NCBI GenBank assembly: GCA_003485885.1 | Contig: DNHM01000166.1 | Coordinates: forward strand, 1 to 6,221 | DNA length: 6,221 nucleotides | Source: Acidimicrobiaceae bacterium | GTDB taxonomy: Bacteria; Actinomycetota; Acidimicrobiia; Acidimicrobiales; UBA10347 | Direction of reading: 5' to 3' | In this document: piece by piece, positions 1 to 4,362 of the stretch | How positions within the stretch are numbered: the first letter of the stretch is position 1 | Layout of the letters: every line of letters starts with the position of its first letter | The notes under the pieces: generated by a model | Told to the model about the DNA's origin: nothing | The model's input: the letters and a program-made list of their open reading frames with translations, nothing else | Databases searched by the model: none | Translations under genes and position numbers: made by a program

Positions 1-252
1 GGGGATCTTCTTGCGGCTCTCAGCGTTGGCGATCCACTCAGATTTTGGTGGTTCTGGTGGCGGAGGTGCAGATGCGGGGATGGGGACTGGGGCTCCAGCA
101 GCAGGTGCGGCAGCGCCTGCGACGGCAGGCGCGTTGGCAGAAGCGGCTGCTGCTTGTGCAGGTGCTGCTCCGGCTTCGGCGGGAACGTCGAGGCCCATGG
201 CACGCTTCGCGTCTCGTGATCGTTTGAGCAGGTGCTCGGGGATTTCGGTCAA
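1..252 (-). CDS. N-terminal part of an Ala/Pro-rich, probably membrane-anchored protein (cut by window edge); possibly a respiratory c-type cytochrome
   Basis: The minus strand is open from a TTG start at 252-250 to the window edge, giving 84 residues with no stop. A GGAG ribosome-binding site (258-261 on the plus strand) lies five bases before the TTG, which fixes the start. Residues 1-11 read MTEIPEHLLKR, identical to the start of the subunit IV-like protein at 2589. Residues 12-22 are charged, about 23-65 are an Ala/Pro linker, and the visible end (SEWIANAESRKKIP) is a basic stretch of the sort that precedes a membrane helix. No catalytic domain is inside the window. From general memory of acidimicrobial proteins with this Ala-rich head followed by a KIP-type membrane entry, a membrane-anchored cytochrome c is a reasonable guess, but that is inference. 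The plus-strand reading of the same bases is a shadow. Confidence 0.75.
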   Translation of the reverse strand, partial: MTEIPEHLLKRSRDAKRAMGLDVPAEAGAAPAQAAAASANAPAVAGAAAPAAGAPVPIPASAPPPPEPPKSEWIANAESRKKIP

Positions 253-257
253 CGTTG

Positions 258-261
258 CTCC
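258..261 (-). promoter_or_regulatory. Ribosome-binding site deciding the TTG start of the leftward gene
   Basis: On the minus strand the sequence is GGAG, five bases upstream of TTG (252-250). It supports the TTG as start; the first ATG codon in that frame lies 18 codons further in and would remove the conserved MTEIPEHLLKR peptide. Confidence 0.6.
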
Positions 262-286
262 AACTGCGTACTTTGGCGAAATCTTA

Positions 287-304
287 TTGAGCGAAACAGC
301 TCAA
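287..304. repeat. Perfect 6-bp inverted repeat in the divergent promoter region
   Basis: TTGAGC (287-292) and GCTCAA (299-304) are separated by six bases, GAAACA. It falls just downstream of the predicted leftward transcription start, so it could be an operator or a small hairpin in the leader of the leftward gene. There is no T-tract, so it is not a terminator. At this length it could occur by chance. Confidence 0.35.
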
Positions 305-314
305 ACTGATTACA

Positions 315-343
315 AAATTAATGACTGCTAAGACAGAAAACAA
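315..343 (-). promoter_or_regulatory. Possible leftward sigma70-type promoter
   Basis: On the minus strand, TTGTTT (338-343) and TAATTT (315-320) are separated by 17 bases, which is an acceptable housekeeping -35/-10 pair in an AT-rich pocket. Transcription would start near position 308, leaving a leader of about 55 bases before the TTG start at 252. This is a motif match only. Confidence 0.35.
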
Positions 344-457
344 GACGCGTATCGGCGCCAACTCTGACTGTAGACCGACAGCACGAACAACCAACAACTC
401 TCACGGCCACAAAGCTGAAATTTCTTCCGGATTTCTCCAACAAATGCTCTCAAACAC

Positions 458-487
458 TTGGTGTGTGGGAAGTGTCACTGATAGACA
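458..487 (+). promoter_or_regulatory. Possible rightward promoter of the respiratory operon
   Basis: TTGGTG (458-463) and TAGACA (482-487) are separated by 18 bases. If used, transcription would start near 494, downstream of both GTG 463 and ATG 487, which would force the first gene to start at GTG 592. The match is modest and no transcript data are available. Confidence 0.3.
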
Positions 488-591
488 TGTTTCGTGGACT
501 CGCTCCCGCTGGTCCGCGCTTTGTACACTTCGCTTGTGAGAACCTTCACGAGCGGCTTCCGCCCCACACAACGGTCAGGTATCGAACAACT

Positions 592-1203
592 GTGAAACGC
601 TATATCGACGGCGCAATCACCAAGTTTTGGATCGTCTTGCTTGGCACGACGTTTGGCCTGTTCGCTGTTATCGGTGTGTGGGTAGGGCTCACGTCCGAAG
701 GCCTGCAAGCGCCCTATCTCAATGTCGCCTTTGTTGTCTCGTGGCTGATCTCACTCTTGCTGCTCGTCCCTGTGTTCTGGCTGATGAAGAACCGTCCTGC
801 CGACAAGGTCGCCACCTGGGGCGAAGCAATGGTTGGCTCTGTCTATGTATTCTTCTTGCTGTTCTGGATCTATGGCACCGTGCCTCACCAGTGGCTTACA
901 TTCGCCGAAGCCGAGCTCAACTGGCGTTCCGATGCCTTCCTTATCGGCTTCCGCACTCCTTGGGATTCCAGCCAGGGTGTCCTCGAGTGGGCACTGCCCT
1001 TCGATATCACGTATGCGACCCTCAAAGATCTGATCGCGGTAGCGGTCTACGGCGTCGGTCTAGTTGCCAACGTAGCGGTGTTCGTCATGTGGCAAAAGCG
1101 TGGCGACACGATCTCGGCACCTGAGCTCGAATCACAGAGCCGCTACGGCCGTCCGATCGTCAAGGCTGCAGATAAGGCGTCAGCGGCGAAGGTCGGTGTC
1201 TGA
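592..1203 (+). CDS. Four-helix integral membrane protein of unknown family, first gene of the bc-complex operon
   Basis: I do not recognise this family. From GTG 592 it gives 203 residues with four hydrophobic helices at about 12-33, 43-65, 77-98 and 143-167. A WIYGTVPHQW motif with His99 ends helix 3. A polar, Trp-rich loop (about 99-142) separates helices 3 and 4, and the basic, Ala-rich tail (about 168-203) is probably cytoplasmic. No haem-binding CxxCH or quinol motif is visible. The stop overlaps the ferredoxin start by one base (TGATG), which implies translational coupling and a shared job. The start is uncertain: GTG 463 (246 aa) and ATG 487 (238 aa) are in frame, but the added residues are hydrophilic and neither has a well-placed ribosome-binding site. 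GTG 592 has only a distant AGG (577-579). It is probably an accessory or anchoring subunit of the neighbouring quinol:cytochrome c reductase; this is inferred from position alone. Confidence 0.8.
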   Translation: MKRYIDGAITKFWIVLLGTTFGLFAVIGVWVGLTSEGLQAPYLNVAFVVSWLISLLLLVPVFWLMKNRPADKVATWGEAMVGSVYVFFLLFWIYGTVPHQWLTFAEAELNWRSDAFLIGFRTPWDSSQGVLEWALPFDITYATLKDLIAVAVYGVGLVANVAVFVMWQKRGDTISAPELESQSRYGRPIVKAADKASAAKVGV

Positions 1204-1619
1204 TGGGTGTACTCGACGCCAATCCACCACTTCCTGAATTCCGAACCGACTACGTTCTGCAAGAAGTTGATGCTGCCTGGCTCTCCCAGGCCGTGAAACC
1301 AAAGCAGTTCATCCATATCGACCAGAGCGAATGCATTACCTGTGAAGGTTGTGTCGATATTTGCCCGTGGAAATGTATCCACATGGTCACGCCCGACGCC
1401 ATTGAAGGTGCGATCGGTACCGAGCAACCGGGCGAGGACCCCAACGACCACGTCATCTTCACTATCGACGACGATGTTTGCACCCGATGCGCTCTGTGTG
1501 TGGACCGATGCCCAACCGGCGTCATTATCCTCGGCAAACTTGGCGACCCTGCCGCCGCCGGAGACCAGCATCAGCGAACCAGCACCCATGGCTACGGCTA
1601 TGGCATGCGCCTTGCGTAA
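1203..1619 (+). CDS. Dicluster 2[4Fe-4S] ferredoxin linked to the cytochrome bc operon
   Basis: This 138-residue soluble protein carries two complete [4Fe-4S] motifs. Motif one is C44-x2-C47-x2-C50-x3-C54-P, with an additional Cys58. Motif two is C93-x2-C96-x2-C99-x3-C103-P. The 38 residues between the motifs form an acidic insert, longer than in small clostridial ferredoxins. There is no signal peptide or membrane helix, so the protein should sit in the cytoplasm or on the inner face of the membrane. The N-terminal 40 residues and the Gly/Tyr-rich end (HGYGYGMRLA) are extensions that could be docking surfaces. The ATG overlaps the preceding stop by one base, and GAAGG (1188-1192) serves as ribosome-binding site. 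It should transfer electrons one at a time at low potential. A role as an electron donor to, or peripheral subunit of, the downstream b6-like complex is inferred from gene order; the actual redox partner cannot be read from the sequence. Confidence 0.92.
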   Translation: MGVLDANPPLPEFRTDYVLQEVDAAWLSQAVKPKQFIHIDQSECITCEGCVDICPWKCIHMVTPDAIEGAIGTEQPGEDPNDHVIFTIDDDVCTRCALCVDRCPTGVIILGKLGDPAAAGDQHQRTSTHGYGYGMRLA

Positions 1620-1622
1620 ACC

Positions 1623-1717
1623 AATACTGCTTGAACAACTACCGCATTACCCGAATACCGCACTACGAGAACACAGCTTTACCAGAACACAGCCCGCAGC
1701 CAATACAGCCCGAACCA
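1623..1717 (+). repeat. Degenerate 16-bp tandem repeat (about six units) inside the operon
   Basis: A core of AAyACmGC recurs at 1623, 1638, 1654, 1670, 1686 and 1702, i.e. at intervals of 15, 16, 16, 16 and 16 bases. The 10-mer AGAACACAGC is exact in two neighbouring units (1668-1677 and 1684-1693). The 3' half of each unit is variable. The tract is rich in C and A and poor in G on the coding strand. It begins directly after the ferredoxin stop. The period is not a multiple of three, so this is not a protein repeat. Confidence 0.7.
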
Positions 1718-1727
1718 CCAGCACACC

Positions 1728-1753
1728 AGTAGTGCGTAGCAGTACGCACGACT
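1728..1753 (+). other. Stable hairpin in the ferredoxin-cytochrome b gap
   Basis: GTGCGTA (1732-1738) and TACGCAC (1743-1749) form a perfect 7-bp stem closed by a four-base loop, GCAG. An A/G mismatch and a further 3 bp (AGT/ACT) extend it. No T-run follows, so it is not a classical intrinsic terminator. It could protect or process the mRNA between the two halves of the operon. Confidence 0.5.
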
Positions 1754-1761
1754 ACAGCACT

Positions 1762-1775
1762 AGTACAACAGTACT
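1762..1775 (+). other. Small hairpin just upstream of the cytochrome b ribosome-binding site
   Basis: AGTAC (1762-1766) and GTACT (1771-1775) pair across a four-base AACA loop. The stem ends three bases before the AGGAG (1779-1783) of the cytochrome b gene, so folding could affect ribosome access. At 5 bp it is weak and may be fortuitous. Confidence 0.3.
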
Positions 1776-1778
1776 GAC

Positions 1779-1783
1779 AGGAG
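1779..1783 (+). promoter_or_regulatory. Ribosome-binding site supporting the GTG start of cytochrome b
   Basis: ACAGGAGA contains AGGAG nine bases before GTG 1793. It is the best ribosome-binding site in the operon and supports the non-ATG start; the next in-frame ATG (residue 54) would leave out a long N-terminal stretch without truncating the first membrane helix. Confidence 0.6.
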
Positions 1784-1792
1784 ACCAAGCGA

Positions 1793-2572
1793 GTGGCACC
1801 AAAACCGCCATCAGCAGACCAGGTCAAAGCAGCCGTAAGCGACCTTGCTGACAAGACACAGGCTTCGCAAGCGTGGAATTCAATATTCCGCCCTGGATCT
1901 ATCTTCCGCAAGGGCTACACCGATAGCCCGCGTAACCGCAGCTATGTGATCATGAACTCGGTGCTCTACCACTTGCACCCAGTCAAGGTGAAGCGCCACG
2001 CAGTCAAGGTGAGTTACACCTTGTGCTTGGGTGGCTTGAGCTTCTTCCTGTTCATCCTGCTCACTGTCACTGGCATCTTCTTGATGTTCTTCTACCGGCC
2101 AACCGCATCCGCGGCCTATGCCGATATGGAAACGTTGCGTTCAGCGGTGACATTCGGCCTGCTGGTCAGAAATATGCATCGATGGGGCGCTCACCTCATG
2201 GTGTTATCTGTCTTCTTGCACATGGCCCGCGTGTTTTATCACGGTGCCTACAAGTCGCCCCGTGAGTTCAACTGGGTCATTGGCGTGATTCTCCTCACAC
2301 TGACCTTGTTGCTGTCCTTTACCGGCTACCTGCTGCCATGGGATCAACTTGCCTTGTGGGCAGTGACCGTGGGTACCAACATGATGGGCTTTACGCCGGT
2401 GTTTGGTGAACAGGTCAGATTCGTACTTCTTGGTGGTGTCGAAATCGGCAGCGATACCTTGCTGCGGTGGTACGTGCTTCATGTACTCATGCTTCCGTTC
2501 GTCACTGTCATCATGATGGCTATCCACTTCTGGCGTGTCCGCAAGGACGGCGGCATCAGTGGTCCGCTCTAA
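1793..2572 (+). CDS. petB: Cytochrome b6-like subunit of a split cytochrome bc/b6f-type complex, with predicted haem c_i cysteine
   Basis: This 259-residue protein corresponds to the four-helix N-terminal half of cytochrome b and aligns by eye with cytochrome b6 along its length. Residues 1-60 are a hydrophilic N-terminal extension. Helix A is about 76-100, and helix B holds His129 and His143 (HRWGAHL...FLH). The GYLLPWDQ loop (178-185) is the conserved stretch near the Qo site. Helix D holds His230 and His245, and the chain ends in ISGPL as in b6. The 15-residue spacing of the helix D histidines is the b6-type spacing; bc1-type chains have 14. Cys78 in CLGG aligns with Cys35 of spinach b6, which carries haem c_i. 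The protein should bind two haems b and probably haem c_i, moving electrons from the Qo to the Qi side. It starts at GTG with a good ribosome-binding site and lies 16 bp from the next gene. Confidence 0.95.
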   Translation: MAPKPPSADQVKAAVSDLADKTQASQAWNSIFRPGSIFRKGYTDSPRNRSYVIMNSVLYHLHPVKVKRHAVKVSYTLCLGGLSFFLFILLTVTGIFLMFFYRPTASAAYADMETLRSAVTFGLLVRNMHRWGAHLMVLSVFLHMARVFYHGAYKSPREFNWVIGVILLTLTLLLSFTGYLLPWDQLALWAVTVGTNMMGFTPVFGEQVRFVLLGGVEIGSDTLLRWYVLHVLMLPFVTVIMMAIHFWRVRKDGGISGPL

Positions 2573-2588
2573 GGGAAAGGCGTAACCC

Positions 2589-3368
2589 ATGACTGAAATC
2601 CCCGAGCATCTCCTCAAACGAGCCAAAGAGGCCAAGGAACGCGCCGCTGCATCGAGCGGCGACGCGGCTCCTGCTGCATCTTCTGACGCTGGTGCACAGA
2701 CGCCAGAACAAGCGGCTGCTGCTTCGAAGATCCCACAACACCTCCTTGACCGGGCCAAAGCCGCTCGCAGTGCTTCCGCCGGAACTGCGGTCGAAGCTGC
2801 TGTCCCCGCAGCAGCTACCGCAGCAGGTGGTGCCGTAGCTACTGCGGCACCAAACGCGCCAACCGGCCCCGGTGGTCACACCCAGCGACTGCTCACGGTG
2901 GTCAAGTCTGGTTCGATCCAGGACGTCAAGTCGGCGCCGGTCGACAAGGTCCACGTGTGGCCGCACCTGCTCGTTGTCGAGTTTGTTGCCGCACTTGCCG
3001 TTACTGCGTTCTTGCTGATCTTCTCGATCTTCGTAAACGCCCCACTGCTCGAGCTTGCAGACTTCAATGCCACGCCGAACCCATCCAAGGCCCCGTGGTA
3101 CTTCCTGGGTCTGCAGGAACTGCTCACTATGTTCCACCCCATGGTGGCTGGTGTGACACTGCCTGGCTTCGCACTCATCCTGCTGATCCTGGCGCCGTAC
3201 ATCGACAAGAACCCATCGAACAAGCCTGAGAAGCGCAAGTTCGCGATCTCGATCATGACCGTTCACCTCATGTTCTGGACCGTACTGGTCATGATCGGTT
3301 CGTTCTTCCGAGGTCCTGGCTTCAACTTCGTCTTCCCGTGGGAAGCCGGACTGTTCTTCGAGCTTTAA
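2589..3368 (+). CDS. petD: Cytochrome b C-terminal (subunit IV-like) protein with long Ala-rich N-terminal extension
   Basis: This 259-residue protein has two parts. Residues 1-120 are a low-complexity Ala-rich extension with two copies of a short helix motif: IPEHLLKRAKEAK near residue 4 and IPQHLLDRAKAAR near residue 48. Residues 121-259 match cytochrome b subunit IV: three membrane helices at about 124-149, 188-204 and 219-240, and the Qo-site stretch NPSKAPWYFLGLQELL. The Qo tetrapeptide is APWY (168-171) instead of the usual PEWY; the Glu position holds Pro, while Glu177 follows close by. The chain completes the cytochrome b core made by the preceding gene, forming the quinol oxidation pocket. 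Subunit IV is normally about 160 residues, so nearly all the extra length is in the extension. ATG 2589 is supported by GGGAAAGG (2573-2580). The variant Qo motif fits other PPWY/PDWY-type enzymes that often use menaquinol. Confidence 0.93.
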   Translation: MTEIPEHLLKRAKEAKERAAASSGDAAPAASSDAGAQTPEQAAAASKIPQHLLDRAKAARSASAGTAVEAAVPAAATAAGGAVATAAPNAPTGPGGHTQRLLTVVKSGSIQDVKSAPVDKVHVWPHLLVVEFVAALAVTAFLLIFSIFVNAPLLELADFNATPNPSKAPWYFLGLQELLTMFHPMVAGVTLPGFALILLILAPYIDKNPSNKPEKRKFAISIMTVHLMFWTVLVMIGSFFRGPGFNFVFPWEAGLFFEL

Positions 3369-3372
3369 CATC

Positions 3373-3401
3373 GAATCTGATCCACTACCTTTGTCAGATT
3401 C
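3373..3401 (+). other. 8-bp hairpin between subunit IV-like and Rieske genes
   Basis: GAATCTGA (3373-3380) and TCAGATTC (3394-3401) form a perfect 8-bp inverted repeat around a 13-base loop. It starts four bases after the subunit IV stop. The sequence after it is CACCCCGTATCC with no T-run, so it does not look like a Rho-independent terminator. A transcript-stability or processing element, or a partial attenuator, fits the position. The rest of this 82-bp gap is C-rich and G-poor up to the Rieske ribosome-binding site (GAAAGG, 3439-3444). Confidence 0.5.
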
Positions 3402-3450
3402 ACCCCGTATCCGTACCCGATCCCCCCACCAGAGCTAAGAAAGGCCAGCC

Positions 3451-4335
3451 ATGACTATCGCCCTGATCGTAATTGCCGCACTCGTGGTACTTGCTGCGAT
3501 CACCGTTGTCGGAACCCTTCGTAACCGCGATGCGGCTTCTGCAACTGGACGGCTGTCTCGAGAGACCCTGTCGCGCGACCGCGGCACCGTGACGATCACC
3601 GAAACCGCCGTAGCTATGAGCGATGGCGATCTCGGAACCGTTGCCACTGGCAAAGAAGTCGAACGTTCGGCAGTTGTCGCACGCCGTGGCGGTCAAGCAG
3701 TTGTGAAGGCCTCGTCGTCAGAACTCACCGAATGGGTCGCTCCGGATCCAGAACAAACCGGTGTTGCCCGTCGTCAATTCCTCAACCGTTCCATTATCGG
3801 CAGCTTTACGTTAGGTCTTGCTGGCTTCGGCGGCAGCTTATTGGCGTTCTTGTGGCCACCATTCATCACCGGCTTCGGTGCTCCATTGAATATGGGCAAG
3901 GTCACCGACATTGTCCAAAGCATTCGCGATAACGGTGGTTTCCTCTATCGCCCTGAAGGTCGGGCGTGGATTACCGAGTACCCAGCGGGTGCCATTGAAA
4001 AGGCCCGCAGCGTGTACTCCAGCGGCGAACTCTCGGGCATGGAAGCAGGCGTCGTCGCCTTGTTCCAGAAATGCCCTCACCTTGGCTGTCGCGTGCCTAG
4101 TTGTGCGACCTCACAATGGTTCGAATGTCCGTGCCACGGCTCGAAGTACAACCGAGTCGGTGAGAAACGTGGTGGCCCCGCACCCCGTGGCATGGACCGT
4201 TTCGCAATGGAAGTCACGGCTGGTGGCGAGTTGATCGTCAAGACTGCCGAAGTCATTCAGGGCCCAGCTATTGGCACGAATACGACCGGGCAGGAGGCCG
4301 AAGGGCCGAACTGCATCGGCGAAGCTTCACACTGA
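3451..4335 (+). CDS. qcrA: Rieske [2Fe-2S] protein of the cytochrome bc/b6f-type complex
   Basis: This 294-residue protein carries both Rieske boxes: CPHLGC (208-213) and CPCHGS (226-231). Expected cluster ligands are Cys208, His210, Cys226 and His229, with a Cys213-Cys228 disulfide. Ser231 and Tyr233 (CHGSKY), which hydrogen-bond the cluster and raise its potential in bc1, are kept, while the usual Thr of CTHLGC is Pro209. Cys218 and Cys288 are extra. There are two membrane helices. The first is at about 2-22 and is followed by Arg residues; the second, at about 114-138, is preceded by ARRQFLNR, a twin-arginine-like signal. Between them is a charged stretch of about 90 residues that should be cytoplasmic. 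This fits an outside N-terminus and Tat-dependent export of the folded Rieske domain, as known for actinobacterial QcrA, which normally has three helices. It carries electrons from quinol to cytochrome c. GAAAGG sits six bases before the ATG. Confidence 0.95.
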   Translation: MTIALIVIAALVVLAAITVVGTLRNRDAASATGRLSRETLSRDRGTVTITETAVAMSDGDLGTVATGKEVERSAVVARRGGQAVVKASSSELTEWVAPDPEQTGVARRQFLNRSIIGSFTLGLAGFGGSLLAFLWPPFITGFGAPLNMGKVTDIVQSIRDNGGFLYRPEGRAWITEYPAGAIEKARSVYSSGELSGMEAGVVALFQKCPHLGCRVPSCATSQWFECPCHGSKYNRVGEKRGGPAPRGMDRFAMEVTAGGELIVKTAEVIQGPAIGTNTTGQEAEGPNCIGEASH

Positions 4336-4362
4336 TCGAGAGAGAAGTACCGAACTAAACCC

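Larger units (their letters stand above)
253..591. other. Divergent intergenic/control region between the leftward gene and the respiratory operon
   Basis: This stretch of about 340 bp separates two outward-facing transcription units and should carry both promoters. It is more A/C-rich than the coding sequence. Visible elements are a perfect 6-bp inverted repeat (287-304), a possible leftward promoter (315-343), and a possible rightward promoter (458-487). The plus-strand frame of the first operon gene is open back to GTG 463 and ATG 487, so the last 100-130 bp could instead be coding if the longer start is used. I see no RNA gene and no convincing small ORF with a ribosome-binding site. Confidence 0.55.

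Noticed and set aside
11..331. Plus-strand open frame rich in Ala/Gly at the left edge
   Set aside because: It is the antisense of the leftward gene. The minus-strand reading has a ribosome-binding site and the MTEIPEHLLKR peptide shared with another protein in the window; the plus reading has no such support.
1623..1717. CRISPR array
   Set aside because: Units of 16 bp are contiguous, degenerate and without spacers, and no cas gene is nearby.
1728..1753. Intrinsic terminator after the ferredoxin gene
   Set aside because: The stem is followed by ACTACAGCAC without a T-run.
1342..1851. Plus-strand open frame bridging the ferredoxin and cytochrome b genes
   Set aside because: It is out of frame with both real genes, Thr/Ser-rich in the repeat tract, and has no ribosome-binding site. 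The ferredoxin also ends in a natural-looking GYGYGMRLA tail, so a frameshifted extension is not needed.
1793..3368. Split cytochrome b as a frameshifted, broken QcrB
   Set aside because: Each half has its own ribosome-binding site, the first ends in the natural b6 ISGPL end, and the second has a long own N-terminus. This is a genuine two-gene arrangement.
2556..3371. 271-residue minus-strand open frame opposite the subunit IV-like gene
   Set aside because: Its product is rich in Arg, Cys and acidic repeats typical of an antisense shadow, and the plus strand holds a clear cytochrome b subunit over the same bases.
3373..3401. Intrinsic terminator after the subunit IV-like gene
   Set aside because: The 13-base loop and the C-rich sequence after it, with no T-run, do not fit; the Rieske gene of the same complex follows in the same direction.
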